From NCBI RefSeq assembly GCF_002798305.1, contig NZ_PCGR01000002.1, forward strand, positions 172,034-236,033: a stretch of DNA of 64,000 bases, written 5' to 3'. A model generated the notes under the pieces. That model saw only the letters and a program-made list of their open reading frames with translations, searched no databases and had not been told where the DNA came from. Numbering within the stretch: the stretch's first letter is position 1; the number at the start of each line of letters is the position of its first letter. This stretch comes from Chryseomicrobium excrementi (GTDB taxonomy: Bacteria; Bacillota; Bacilli; Bacillales_A; Planococcaceae). Of this stretch, positions 51,776-60,124 are shown in pieces. A program made the position numbers and the translations under genes.

Positions 51776-53254
51776 GTGAAAAACGTTACGAACGTATTTT
51801 GGATTACGCTTGCACTAGTATTAGTCACAGTTGCTTTTGGTGCTATTGTGCCTGAAAGCTTTGAGGCGGTTACAGCAAACATGCAGGCTTTCATTACCTC
51901 TACATTTGGATGGTATTACTTGATCATTGTCGGATTGATGGTTGCTTTTACATTATTTTTGATTGTCAGTCCATATGGCAAAATTCGCTTAGGAAAAGAC
52001 TCGGATCGTCCCGCTTATTCGAGAGCCACTTGGTTTGCGATGCTATTTTCTGCTGGAATGGGAATCGGACTTGTGTTTTGGGGAGCGGCAGAGCCACTTT
52101 CTCACTTCGCGGTTTCATCACCAACTGGTGAGACAGGAACGCCACAAGCATTCCGTGACGCGATGCGCTATACCTTTTTCCACTGGGGCTTACATGCCTG
52201 GGCCATTTATGCGATTGTTGCCTTAGCACTCGCTTATTTCCAGTTCCGCAAAGGCGAACCTGGATTAATTTCAGCAACACTTAAGCCAATCTTTGGAGAT
52301 AAAATGTTAGGACCTTGGGGTGTCGTCGTCGACGTGTTTGCCGTCTTTGCAACGGTGATCGGGGTAGCAACAACTCTTGGCTTCGGTGCTGTTCAAATTA
52401 GTGGCGGCTTGAGTTACTTGTTCGGATTTGAAGCATCTTACGGATTGCAGGTCATCATTATTGCTGTAGTTACGGTGCTGTTCCTAGCTTCTGCTTGGTC
52501 AGGACTCAGTAAAGGAATCAAATATTTATCGAACACCAATATGGTTCTTGCTATCTTACTTTTAGTAGGCGTCGTCATTATCGGACCTACGCTATTAATT
52601 TTCAACATGTTCACAGAAACACTTGGCTCGTATTTGCAGAATATCGTTCGCATGAGCTTCCGTGCAGCTCCTCTTGATGGGTCTACGCGTGAGTGGATTA
52701 ATGGCTGGACCATCTTCTATTGGGCTTGGTGGATCTCTTGGGCTCCATTTGTGGGAATCTTTATTGCTCGTGTATCAAAAGGCCGCACCATACGTGAGTT
52801 TGTGACAGGAGTCTTGCTGCTTCCGTCACTTGTCAGCTTTTTCTGGTTCTCTGCATTCGGTTCAACAGCAATTGAAATTCAAGATAAAGTGACAGACATT
52901 TCAGGATTGGCAACAGAAGAAGTGTTGTTTGCTACTTTCAATGAACTACCGTTTGCAACCATTCTTTCAATCATCGCAATTATTCTGATTGGGACTTTCT
53001 TTATAACAAGTGCCGATTCAGCAACTTTCGTATTGGGAATGCAAACAACGGGAGGTTCTTTGAATCCTGATAACTCTGTAAAAATCGTTTGGGGACTTGC
53101 ACAGTCTTCAATAGCGGTCATCCTCTTATCTGCAAATGGATTAACGGCTTTACAAAATGCGTTGATTATAGCGGCCTTGCCGTTCTCCTTCATCATGATT
53201 TTGATGATGATCTCCACATTGAAAGCCTTGCAGCTTGAAAGAAAGCGTTTATAA
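51776..53254 (+). CDS. BCCT-family betaine/choline/carnitine transporter
   Basis: The 492-residue transporter has twelve membrane helices and the BCCT signature [47 protein letters not shown] is the GMGIG substrate/sodium motif; sodium coupling rather than proton coupling is suggested by this form. It likely imports glycine betaine or a related osmolyte (OpuD/BetL-like). The start is GTG at 51776 after GAAGGGAAGAAT. It is monocistronic with a strong terminator, and fits the osmoadaptation theme. Confidence 0.92.
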   Translation: MKNVTNVFWITLALVLVTVAFGAIVPESFEAVTANMQAFITSTFGWYYLIIVGLMVAFTLFLIVSPYGKIRLGKDSDRPAYSRATWFAMLFSAGMGIGLVFWGAAEPLSHFAVSSPTGETGTPQAFRDAMRYTFFHWGLHAWAIYAIVALALAYFQFRKGEPGLISATLKPIFGDKMLGPWGVVVDVFAVFATVIGVATTLGFGAVQISGGLSYLFGFEASYGLQVIIIAVVTVLFLASAWSGLSKGIKYLSNTNMVLAILLLVGVVIIGPTLLIFNMFTETLGSYLQNIVRMSFRAAPLDGSTREWINGWTIFYWAWWISWAPFVGIFIARVSKGRTIREFVTGVLLLPSLVSFFWFSAFGSTAIEIQDKVTDISGLATEEVLFATFNELPFATILSIIAIILIGTFFITSADSATFVLGMQTTGGSLNPDNSVKIVWGLAQSSIAVILLSANGLTALQNALIIAALPFSFIMILMMISTLKALQLERKRL

Positions 53255-53261
53255 AGCACGA

Positions 53262-53297
53262 AAGACCTTTCCGGAAATGAATCGGAAAGGTCTTTTT
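53262..53297 (+). terminator. Terminator of the BCCT gene
   Basis: AAAGACCTTTCCG and CGGAAAGGTCTTT around AAATGAAT, followed by a T-run. Symmetric enough to act on both strands. Confidence 0.9.
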
Positions 53298-53304
53298 TCG
53301 TTTT

Positions 53305-53748
53305 TTAAAAAGTAATGCGGTGAGTGGTATCCGGTGAGTGGTGGACAGCTACAAACCCATTCTGACGGTAGAAAGCATCGGCCTTTGCAGAATCTGTTCG
53401 GCATGTGACGCTTTTAAAGGATTCTTTTGCTTTGTTTAAGCAAGCTTCAAGAAGTAATGTTCCCACACCGTGACGACGTTCTTCGGCTAATACATAAAAT
53501 CTGCGTAGGCGACCCGAAGAGGGATCATCGGAATAAGAATTTTGGAGGATACCTCCGATGCCCACTAATTCATCCTCTTTCCAGACACCAAATAATGCTT
53601 CACCCGGTTTTTGAAAAAGCTCCGAACCGTCAGCGTATTGCTTCACTAATCGTGTTAAAAACCTGTAGCCCTCTTGTTCACTTTCTTCTACTAAATGATC
53701 CACTGATACGGCATTTAAATCTGTAATCTCTTTAATTTTGTACGTCAT
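53305..53748 (-). CDS. GNAT family N-acetyltransferase
   Basis: The 147-residue acetyltransferase has GVWKEDELVGIGGIL, RRFYVLAEERRHGVGTLLLEACLNKA (acetyl-CoA loop) and the C-terminal SAKADAFYRQNGFVAVHHSPDTTH. ATG 53748 has SD GGGGAGG; the frame extends 20 codons upstream without one. Single gene, convergent with the BCCT gene. Substrate unknown. Confidence 0.84.
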   Translation of the reverse strand: MTYKIKEITDLNAVSVDHLVEESEQEGYRFLTRLVKQYADGSELFQKPGEALFGVWKEDELVGIGGILQNSYSDDPSSGRLRRFYVLAEERRHGVGTLLLEACLNKAKESFKSVTCRTDSAKADAFYRQNGFVAVHHSPDTTHRITF

Positions 53749-53944
53749 GATGCAGCCTCCCCTTTTCTTGTCTATTCGACATTCGCCTAATTTATTCCTC
53801 TCTACCATTCGTCTGAATTAAAATAATTTGAAACTGAGACTATTTTACTTTCGAATTGGAATTGATAAGGTATTAATGTTTGATTATTCTGAAAATAAAT
53901 GGTAGAATACGACTAACAACTTTAAATGGACGGAGGTGAATAAA

Positions 53945-54592
53945 TTGAACCACTATCTTGCCAGGCAACCTATAGTGGACCGTCAAGGCAATGTCGTTGC
54001 TTATGAATTATTGTACCGAAATAGTGAGGAAAACGTCTACACTGCACAAGACCCAAATGAAGCTACTAGGCAAGTGTTAGATACGGCCTATCATGTCATG
54101 GGATTGGATATTGTGAGTCAAAATCTTCCAGTGTTTGTAAACTTTACTCGAGATCTGTTGACGCAACCCCATCAATGGAATGTCGCTCCGGGAAACTTGA
54201 TCATTGAAGTGTTGGAGACCATTGAATTTGATGAGGAGCTTTTAAAATCCCTGCGACAGTTGAAAAAAACAGGTTACCAGATTGCACTCGATGATTTTAA
54301 CTGCAATGCCTCTGTTCATGGAATTCCTGAAATAGTGCGAGTGGCCGATTACATTAAGATTGATTTTCAAGCACCAATGAACCGTCAGCAGTACACAGAA
54401 AAATTGGCAACACGTTCTGGGAAAAAACGTATTGCTGAGAAAATTGAAACGTTAGAAGAATACAGGCGAGCTTTAGATTCTGGGTACACGTACTTTCAAG
54501 GATACTTTTTCGGGAAGCCAGAAATTCTTTACAAGAAATCAACGCCTCTAGTTATTGACGGTCAGATCGTTGTTCATGTTCCCCACGCCTAA
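53945..54592 (+). CDS. Stand-alone EAL-domain protein (YuxH-like, no HDOD)
   Basis: The 215-residue protein is a single EAL domain: LARQPIVDRQGNVVAYELLYRN (E-L-L in place of EAL), NLIIEVLET (E of the metal site), IALDDFNCN (DDF), DYIKIDFQ and RIAEKIET. Most acidic ligands are kept, but EAL reads ELL and DDFG reads DDFN, so phosphodiesterase activity is uncertain; it may only bind c-di-GMP. YuxH-type relatives carry a C-terminal HDOD domain, absent here. The start is TTG 53945, eight bases after GGAGG. A terminator follows. Confidence 0.82.
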   Translation: MNHYLARQPIVDRQGNVVAYELLYRNSEENVYTAQDPNEATRQVLDTAYHVMGLDIVSQNLPVFVNFTRDLLTQPHQWNVAPGNLIIEVLETIEFDEELLKSLRQLKKTGYQIALDDFNCNASVHGIPEIVRVADYIKIDFQAPMNRQQYTEKLATRSGKKRIAEKIETLEEYRRALDSGYTYFQGYFFGKPEILYKKSTPLVIDGQIVVHVPHA

Positions 54593-54601
54593 TTTTGTTT
54601 C

Positions 54602-54632
54602 GCTTGCACAGGCTAGTGCGGGCGTTTTTTTT
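54602..54632 (+). terminator. Terminator of the EAL gene
   Basis: GCTTGCAC and GTGCGGGC pair with two G-U around AGGCTA, followed by eight T. Confidence 0.88.
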
Positions 54633-54680
54633 CGTTCAAAGGGTATACTGAGGGTAGACCGAATGAAGGGGGATTACAAA

Positions 54681-55154
54681 GTGAACAAGGCTGAGATTTT
54701 AGCGCATTTTCGCGCATCAATGGATTGGATTGAAGGGATGAAGGAATGGGAAGAGGCTAACTGGCGCTCTCCGATTGCAGAAGGAAAATGGACGGTTGCT
54801 GAAGTGGTAGGGCACCTTGGCCCTTGGGATCGTTTCTTTCTAACAGATCGTCTTCATCCGATTTTAAATGGGGAAGCTCTACAGCCCTATCCTGGATTTG
54901 AGCAATTCAATGCACAGTCTGCTGAACTTGCGCGTAATCAGATGAAAGAACAAACGATACAAGAATTTTTACTGACTCGCAAAAAATTAGTAGATGAACT
55001 ATCTGCAGTACCAGAAGCTAAGTGGGCAGAACCTTTTACTATTGGGACGAACACCACAACACTGGAATCTTATTTTACCGGGTTAGTCGAACATGACGAA
55101 CATCATTTTGAACAGATCCGCCGAGCGCTTGATTTAGAAGGTCGCTGGACATAA
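54681..55154 (+). CDS. DinB-like four-helix bundle protein
   Basis: The 157-residue protein is of the DinB/YfiT (metal-binding four-helix) superfamily: NWRSPIAEGKWTVAEVVGHLGPWDRFFL carries the first His, and GLVEHDEHHFEQIRRAL the C-terminal His pair. These residues could form the usual three-His metal site. The family includes thiol-S-transferase-like enzymes. The start is GTG 54681 after AAGGGGG; the frame is open further upstream, over the EAL terminator, and that extension is rejected. It shares a bidirectional terminator. Confidence 0.82.
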   Translation: MNKAEILAHFRASMDWIEGMKEWEEANWRSPIAEGKWTVAEVVGHLGPWDRFFLTDRLHPILNGEALQPYPGFEQFNAQSAELARNQMKEQTIQEFLLTRKKLVDELSAVPEAKWAEPFTIGTNTTTLESYFTGLVEHDEHHFEQIRRALDLEGRWT

Positions 55155-55184
55155 AAAAGAGTAGGCGGCTGCCTACTCTTTTAA
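55154..55184. terminator. Bidirectional terminator
   Basis: AAAAGAGTAGGC and GCCTACTCTTTT pair perfectly around GGCT or less, between convergent genes. Confidence 0.88.
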
Positions 55185-55835
55185 TGTATCTATAAACGCG
55201 TGAGCTACTGCTTCTGTAGATTGTGGATTCTGACCAGTGATTAGTAGGCCATCACGGACCACTTTTTCACTCCAGTTTGCAGCAGCTTCATGATGAGCGC
55301 CTAATTCTTCAAGCTTAGAAGCTAAAAGGAATGGCATATCGTCTTGTAGACCTGTATCTTGCTCTTCTGCGTCTGTAAAAGCACTTACTTTTTTGCCTTT
55401 TACAAGAGGGTCTCCGTTTGATAGTTTAACGCCAACAAGTCCTGCAGGTCCATGACAGACGGCTGCGACTGGCTTGTCCGCTTCATAAATAGAGCGAATC
55501 AATTCTTGTAACTTCGTATTATCCGGTAAGTCAAACATCGTACCATGACCACCCGGTAAGAAGATACCATCAAAATCTTCAGCATTCTGATCATTGATAT
55601 GTTCTGTATGTTGAAGGTGTTCCTTTGTAGCTAGCATCTCTTCAGATACATCGCCTTCTAAACTAGTTGGATCGATAGGTATCTCGCCGCCTTGAGGACT
55701 GGCTACAGTGACGTCATAACCTTCTTTTTGGAAAGCGAGAAAGGCTTCGCCGAATTCAGAAAGCCAGACTCCGGTTTTTTTGCCGTTAGGTAGTTCGGAA
55801 TGATTGGTTAGCACCATTAAAATGCGTTTTGACAT
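55173..55835 (-). CDS. DJ-1/PfpI family protein (Hsp31-like glyoxalase III / chaperone type)
   Basis: The 220-residue protein has KRILMVLTNHSELPNGKKTGVWLSEF at the N-terminus, GIFLPGGHGTMFDL, and the nucleophile elbow PVAAVCHGPAGLVG with the reactive Cys followed by His. These are the marks of the Hsp31-like branch, known for methylglyoxal detoxification and chaperone activity. ATG 55835 follows GAAAGGAGAC; the longer frame lacks an SD. It follows cysK by 53 bases on the same strand and may be co-transcribed. Confidence 0.88.
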   Translation of the reverse strand: MSKRILMVLTNHSELPNGKKTGVWLSEFGEAFLAFQKEGYDVTVASPQGGEIPIDPTSLEGDVSEEMLATKEHLQHTEHINDQNAEDFDGIFLPGGHGTMFDLPDNTKLQELIRSIYEADKPVAAVCHGPAGLVGVKLSNGDPLVKGKKVSAFTDAEEQDTGLQDDMPFLLASKLEELGAHHEAAANWSEKVVRDGLLITGQNPQSTEAVAHAFIDTLKE

Positions 55836-55888
55836 AGTATTGTCTCCTTTCAAATTGAACGTACCGTATTCAGTACCCACTTTTTACG

Positions 55889-56806
55889 TTATTCAATCAA
55901 GCCCATGCTCAAATAACGTTCTCCTGTATCAGGAGCGATGCACAGAACTTTCTTACCTGCTCCTAGGCGTTTCGCGATTTCAATTGCTGCATAAACAGCA
56001 GCACCAGCAGAAGGACCAACAAAAATTCCTTCTTCGCGAGCGAGACGACGGAACAAATCAATGGCTTGGACATCTTCGATTTGGAAGATTTCATCATAGA
56101 TTTCTGTATTTAAAATCGGAGGAATGAATCCTGGGCTGGTTCCAACTAGCTTATGACGTCCTGGTTTTCCTCCTGACAGGACGGGAGAGCCTTTAGGTTC
56201 TACGACACCGATATAAAGCTCGGGAAGGTGCTGTTTCAAAGTTTCTCCTGTACCCGTAATCGTTCCACCTGTGCCTGCTGTTGCGACGAATGCGTCCAAA
56301 TGGCCGTCCATTTGTTCTAAGATTTCAAGTGCTGTAGTACCACGGTGAGCATCTGCATTTGCTGTGTTTTCAAATTGTTGCGGAATAAAGGCATTTGGAA
56401 TGGATTCTTTCAGCTCTAGCGCTTTTTTTATAGCTCCTGGCATTTTTTCATCCTGAGGTGTGAGGACGACTTCAGCTCCAAAGGCTTTTAATAAATTGAT
56501 TCGTTCCTGCGTACTATTATCAGGGAGCACTAAAATGGCACGGTACCCGCGTGCAGCAGCGACCATTGCAAGACCGATCCCAGTATTTCCACTAGTCGGT
56601 TCAATAATGGTATCTCCTGGACGGATATGTCCCTGTTCTTCCGCCATCTTGATCATATTATTAGCTGCCCGGTCTTTGACACTTTTAGAGGGATTGTACA
56701 TTTCAAGTTTCACGTATACATCCGCAGCGCCTTCCGGTACAACGCGATTTAATTTCACAGCTGGAGTATTTCCAATGAGTTCTGTAACGCTTTGATAAAT
56801 CGTCAT
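55889..56806 (-). CDS. cysK: Cysteine synthase (O-acetylserine thiolyase)
   Basis: The 305-residue PLP enzyme has YNPSKSVKDRAANNMI (PLP lysine), EPTSGNTGIGLAMVAAARGYR, TAGTGGTITGTGETLK and the C-terminal GPSAGAAVYAA. It makes cysteine from O-acetylserine and sulfide in the cytoplasm. No cysE or cysM is adjacent. The start ATG 56806 follows AAGTAGGGAC. The upstream inverted repeat across the -10 box suggests a repressor, possibly of the CymR type. DJ-1 follows downstream. Confidence 0.93.
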   Translation of the reverse strand: MTIYQSVTELIGNTPAVKLNRVVPEGAADVYVKLEMYNPSKSVKDRAANNMIKMAEEQGHIRPGDTIIEPTSGNTGIGLAMVAAARGYRAILVLPDNSTQERINLLKAFGAEVVLTPQDEKMPGAIKKALELKESIPNAFIPQQFENTANADAHRGTTALEILEQMDGHLDAFVATAGTGGTITGTGETLKQHLPELYIGVVEPKGSPVLSGGKPGRHKLVGTSPGFIPPILNTEIYDEIFQIEDVQAIDLFRRLAREEGIFVGPSAGAAVYAAIEIAKRLGAGKKVLCIAPDTGERYLSMGLIE

Positions 56807-56821
56807 AGCTGTCCCTACTTT

Positions 56822-56869
56822 CTTGGTACTAGTACGCTAAGTATACCAAGTCAGGTATTCAATTTCCAA
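56822..56869 (-). promoter_or_regulatory. Promoter and inverted repeat upstream of cysK
   Basis: Minus strand: -35 TTGGAA, 18 bases, -10 TATACT. The repeat CTTGGTA (56822-56828) / TACCAAG (56844-56850) overlaps the -10 region; arms of seven bases are separated by 15. Confidence 0.5.
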
Positions 56870-56976
56870 TTCAAAGTGTTTTAATAGGAATTAAATCGTC
56901 TACATATTCCATTTGCTTCCTGGTTGTTTTTGCGGAATACTAATAAGTAGAAAACTATCGAGAAGGAGTGGACGAT

Positions 56977-57852
56977 TTGACAGCAGCAGGCTTGATACTA
57001 GAAGGAGGCGGCATGCGTGGAGTGTTTACGGGTGGTGTGCTCGAGGCATTCATGGAGCATGAGTACTATTTTCCATATGTCATCGGTGTTTCTGCAGGAG
57101 CCTGTCATGGATCTTCCTATGCGGCAAGACAGCGTGACCGGAACCGCAAAGTCTCTATTGATTATGTAACACATCCGGACTACATTTCGCTCAAGAACTT
57201 GGTGATGAAACGAGAATTATTTGGCATGGATTTGCTATTCGATAAATTGCCAAATGAGCTCGTTCCATTTGATTACGAGACTTTTTCTGCAACACCGGAA
57301 CGCTTTGTTATCGGAACAACAGATTGTTATAGTGGAAAACCAATTTATTTTGAAAAGGGAGCTCCTAGAGACGAAATTTTAAAAGTGGTTCGAGCTTCTA
57401 GTTCCTTGCCATTCATGGCGGCTCCAGTAGATTATCAAGGAATGACTTTGATGGACGGAGGCATAGCGGATCCGATTCCGCTTAAGAAAGCATTGGAGGA
57501 TGGCATTGAAAAGCCTGTGGTGATCTTGACACGTCCGAAAGGATACCGAAAAGCACCTTCTCGTTTTACCGGAATCAGTAAGTTTATGTATAAACAATAT
57601 CCCGGTCTTGTTCATCAGATGGAGACAAGATGGAAGCATTACAACGACACGTTGGAATGGGTAGAAGCTTTGGAAGATCAAGGGAAGGCCTTCGTGATAC
57701 GACCAGAGGATTCTTTTAAAATCAGTCGTGCAGAGAGAAACCCAGAACGTCTAACATCACTTTATGAGTTTGGAGTAGAGACTGGGAGGTCGCAATTTGA
57801 AGAGATGATGAAGTTTTTAGGAGAGCCTACAAACGTCATGACAAAAGCCTGA
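56977..57852 (+). CDS. Patatin-like phospholipase family protein (YjjU-like)
   Basis: The 291-residue protein has the patatin order: LILEGGGMRGVFTGGVLEAF (oxyanion GGGxR/K), GVSAGACHGSSYAARQ (nucleophile Ser in GxSxG) and TLMDGGIADPIPLKKAL (catalytic Asp in DGG). It should act as a lipid acyl hydrolase in the cytoplasm or at the membrane. The likely start is TTG 56977, eight bases after AAGGAG; an in-frame GTG at 56968 overlaps the SD. A terminator follows. Confidence 0.88.
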   Translation: MTAAGLILEGGGMRGVFTGGVLEAFMEHEYYFPYVIGVSAGACHGSSYAARQRDRNRKVSIDYVTHPDYISLKNLVMKRELFGMDLLFDKLPNELVPFDYETFSATPERFVIGTTDCYSGKPIYFEKGAPRDEILKVVRASSSLPFMAAPVDYQGMTLMDGGIADPIPLKKALEDGIEKPVVILTRPKGYRKAPSRFTGISKFMYKQYPGLVHQMETRWKHYNDTLEWVEALEDQGKAFVIRPEDSFKISRAERNPERLTSLYEFGVETGRSQFEEMMKFLGEPTNVMTKA

Positions 57853-57874
57853 GGGGAATCCTCAGGCTTCTTTA
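57843..57874. terminator. Terminator of the patatin gene
   Basis: AAAGCCTGAGGA-like arms: AAGCCTGAGG and CCTCAGGCTT around GGAAT, followed by CTTTAG. Overlaps the end of the convergent flavin reductase gene. Confidence 0.8.
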
Positions 57875-58413
57875 GTACGTAACGGTTTCAGTGCACGACC
57901 CCATGCGATTACTTGATCCAACATGTCTTTAATATTTTTGTCATGAAGGTCACGAGGTTTGAAGGTTTCACCTTTTTCGAAATCTAAGAACAGCGATAAT
58001 ACGGGATGCACACGGACGTCTGCTATCAGTAATTCAGCGCACACTTGTCGAACGTGTTCGGCAGCACGTGTCCCACCAGCAGAACCGTAACTTACGATAC
58101 CTGCTGACTTGTTGTGCCAAGGTTCTCTAGCGCTATCCAAGGCATTTTTCAGAGCTCCTGTCATACTATGGTTATATTCCGCCACTACAAACACAAAAGC
58201 ATCGAGTGAGTCGAGCTTATCGTTCCATCGTTTAACCCCTTCAGATTCTTCGGTTCCTAGGAAGGGAAGGTCGAAGTCCTTGATGTCGACCAGTTCATAA
58301 TGGGCATCTTGCCGTCGGTTTGCTTTTTCTAAGAGCCATTTTCCAACCTGCGGGCTAACTCGACCCTTACGAGTGCTTCCTAAAATGATGCCTACTTTTA
58401 ATTTTTCCGTCAT
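57862..58413 (-). CDS. NADPH-dependent FMN reductase family protein
   Basis: The 183-residue flavodoxin-fold protein has GIILGSTRKGRVSPQVGKWL (FMN phosphate loop) and VVAEYNHSMTGALKNALDSAREPWHNKSAGIVSYGSAGGTRAAEHVRQVC. It resembles quinone or azo reductases of the FMN_red family. It follows the DUF2188 gene by 12 bases on the same strand, so the two are likely co-transcribed. ATG 58413 is preceded by AAGGAGCGG. Confidence 0.87.
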   Translation of the reverse strand: MTEKLKVGIILGSTRKGRVSPQVGKWLLEKANRRQDAHYELVDIKDFDLPFLGTEESEGVKRWNDKLDSLDAFVFVVAEYNHSMTGALKNALDSAREPWHNKSAGIVSYGSAGGTRAAEHVRQVCAELLIADVRVHPVLSLFLDFEKGETFKPRDLHDKNIKDMLDQVIAWGRALKPLRTKEA

Positions 58414-58425
58414 TTGATCCGCTCC

Positions 58426-58794
58426 TTAGTCATATAAAGTATCCGCTACACTTCCGTCTTCCTTATACACCGTCAAAATCCCATCCTGTTCATTTACATA
58501 TGGTTTTGCCTCTTCAAGCAGCGCCTCTTTTGTAGCAGCTTTCTTAATGGCGCGTTCTCCTGCTTTTTTCATCAATACCCATTCGTCTTCTTTCCACTTC
58601 ACTATATAGTGAGGTCTGGATGAATCATCTGTCCCGTTTACATAGTCTCGCGCTCTTGCTGTAGCAATTGAGATAGCTCGACCTTCTTCCATGCCATCCT
58701 CAATCATAGCGTTCGCCATCTCAATGGCTTTATTCCGTATTGCAGCGTCTAAGTTTTTCATGGAATCGGGATAATCCGTTTTTGTCCATGGCAT
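58426..58794 (-). CDS. DUF2188-domain protein
   Basis: The 122-residue protein has an N-terminal helical region (MPWTKTDYPDSMKNLDAAIRNKAIEMANAMIEDGMEEGRAISIATARARDY) and a C-terminal DUF2188 domain (HYIVKWKEDEWVLMKKAGERAIKKAATKEALLEEAKPYVNEQDGILTVYKEDGSV). The N-terminal part resembles the short 'DUF2188-associated' helical segment seen in Bacillales stress proteins. SD AAGGAGGCGATAGGA precedes ATG 58794. It lies upstream of the flavin reductase gene. Its function is unknown; a stress link is inferred from the neighbours. Confidence 0.75.
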   Translation of the reverse strand: MPWTKTDYPDSMKNLDAAIRNKAIEMANAMIEDGMEEGRAISIATARARDYVNGTDDSSRPHYIVKWKEDEWVLMKKAGERAIKKAATKEALLEEAKPYVNEQDGILTVYKEDGSVADTLYD

Positions 58795-58885
58795 TTCCTA
58801 TCGCCTCCTTGATTTCTTCTTTCCCTGTCGGACTAAAAGTAAACGATTCTTCTATCGGTCTTCGTTCCTATTTTTGTAAAAAATC

Positions 58886-58911
58886 GTTTGCCCGTTAAAA
58901 AAAGAGGGGAT
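58886..58911 (+). promoter_or_regulatory. Candidate SigB promoter of the YflT-like gene
   Basis: GTTTGC (58886-58891), 14 bases, GGGGAT (58906-58911) is close to the SigB consensus GTTTAA-N12-15-GGGTAT. The gene it would serve encodes a general stress protein. Confidence 0.5.
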
Positions 58912-58956
58912 GAATAAAGAACAAACTTACTACCAACTAAGAGGAGTTGACTCATC

Positions 58957-59334
58957 ATGATTTCAAATACGGCGAGTTATTGGACAGAAACTACTACTGT
59001 ATCCTTGAAGGAACGGTTAGTGCAGTTGCATGATGATCAGTTCGACGAAGATGAAATCATCATTCTAGCGCGAAACGACCGTCAAGTAGCTTGGCTAAAG
59101 GAGCATACCTCTTTACAGATTCAAACCGATCCAGCGAATTTTTTAGATGCGGCCACTGCTTTCTTTAAAGGGGAAGACACGACACAAGATGTGTTATTTC
59201 GTTTAGGATTTAATAAGCAAGAAAGTGATCAAATTGAAAATGAAATTGATAAAGGCCATTATTTTGTTTATGTAGACCGCGTTCACGGGGCGAACATCGG
59301 CGCTACAGATGACGCCAAGCGTCACATTTTGTAA
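58957..59334 (+). CDS. General stress protein (YflT/GspM type)
   Basis: The 125-residue protein resembles YflT (general stress protein 17M): EIIILARNDRQVAWLKEHTSLQIQTDP, then DATAFFKGEDT-like DAATAFFKGEDTTQDVLFRLGF and IENEIDKGHYFVYVDR. YflT is a member of the B. subtilis SigB regulon, and its function is unknown. SD AGAGGAGTTGACTC precedes ATG 58957. A SigB-like promoter is visible. The next gene encodes a short acidic protein. Confidence 0.82.
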   Translation: MISNTASYWTETTTVSLKERLVQLHDDQFDEDEIIILARNDRQVAWLKEHTSLQIQTDPANFLDAATAFFKGEDTTQDVLFRLGFNKQESDQIENEIDKGHYFVYVDRVHGANIGATDDAKRHIL

Positions 59335-59406
59335 CGGGTCGTTTCTAAAATCGAAGTTCAGGGAATAGAACTAAAAACCACATAAGAATTCAGGAGGCGA
59401 GTTTAC

Positions 59407-59592
59407 ATGTTTAAAGAAGAAAAAGAAAACAGCGGAAAGATTCCAATGCCAAGTGATGAAAAATCATTAACAGAAGAAGAAAAAATTGATAGCGATCCGT
59501 TTTTCTATCGCGAAGACCCCGCGGACAAAGACGGTGAAAACGAGCTCTACAATCATAAAAATGCAGATGAAGATGACATTCGCTCGAAGTGA
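59407..59592 (+). CDS. Short acidic hypothetical protein
   Basis: This 61-residue, strongly charged product (many Asp, Glu and Lys, no Cys) has no predicted membrane segment and is probably disordered. SD AGGAGGCGAG precedes ATG 59407, which supports translation. It lies 72 bases after the YflT-like gene and may share its transcript. I recognise no family; small acidic proteins of this kind are common in Bacillales stress regulons. Confidence 0.6.
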   Translation: MFKEEKENSGKIPMPSDEKSLTEEEKIDSDPFFYREDPADKDGENELYNHKNADEDDIRSK

Positions 59593-59618
59593 CACTGGGA
59601 AATCTCCCCTTTTTCTGC

Positions 59619-59624
59619 TATACT
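59619..59624 (+). promoter_or_regulatory. Extended -10 of the second S-box transcript
   Basis: TGCTATACT (59616-59624) is an extended -10; no good -35 is visible. It lies 23 bases before the S-box. Confidence 0.5.
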
Positions 59625-59646
59625 AGTACTAACTGAACAGTAACTC

Positions 59647-59753
59647 TTTTCTTATCAAGAGAGACGGAGGGAATTGGCCCTACGAAGTCTCAGCAACCTG
59701 CCTATAAGGTAAGGTGCTCCATCCAACAGGTCCGCCCTGAACGATGAGGAGAA
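59647..59753 (+). ncRNA. S-box (SAM-I) riboswitch, second copy
   Basis: The core AGAGAGACGGAGGGAATTGGCCCTACGAAGTCTCAGCAACC matches SAM-I. P1 is TTTTCTTATC with GATGAGGAGAA. One position (GGAATTGGCCC against GGACTGGCCC) differs from the first copy. The terminator follows, so SAM should repress the downstream genes. Confidence 0.93.
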
Positions 59754-59766
59754 ATTGTGCGTATGC

Positions 59767-59798
59767 AACTCTTCTCTCTCGTAGGGAAGAGTTTTTTG
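59767..59798 (+). terminator. Terminator controlled by the second S-box
   Basis: AACTCTTC and GAAGAGTT around about 11 bases, followed by TTTTTG. Confidence 0.88.
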
Positions 59799-59830
59799 TT
59801 TGGCACAATTTTCAGGAGAGGATGTTTACA

Positions 59831-60112
59831 ATGGGAAGAGAAACGCTTGAAAGACAACTGACAGAATTAAAACAAAAAGAAGTGAAAAGCTACGCCGGAG
59901 CGATGCAGCGTCATCAACAAGTAAAAGCGTTAGAGGCAAAGCTCCATTACTTAGAGCTCGGAGAAGAGATTTCTCGGGAACGGGTGGACAAGGCCATTGA
60001 AGAAATTACAGCACTTGAGCAGGAGATTGCAAGGTTGTCACGAAGTATAGAAGAAAAGAAGCAAGATTTGCATTTTTATCTATTCGGTCCATCTGTAAAA
60101 CGACTATTCTAG
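59831..60112 (+). CDS. Small coiled-coil protein under S-box control
   Basis: The 93-residue product is almost entirely helical with heptad-like spacing: ETLERQLTELKQKEVKSYAGAMQRHQQVKALEAKLHYLELGEEISRERVDKAIEEITALEQEIARLSRSIEEKKQDLHFYLFG. The end is aromatic (LHFYLFGPSVKRLF). SD CAGGAGAGGATG precedes ATG 59831. The open frame upstream runs through the riboswitch and is rejected. It is transcribed from the S-box leader, 12 bases before the glycerate-kinase-like gene. I do not recognise the family. Confidence 0.72.
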   Translation: MGRETLERQLTELKQKEVKSYAGAMQRHQQVKALEAKLHYLELGEEISRERVDKAIEEITALEQEIARLSRSIEEKKQDLHFYLFGPSVKRLF

Positions 60113-60124
60113 GGGGAACCAACT

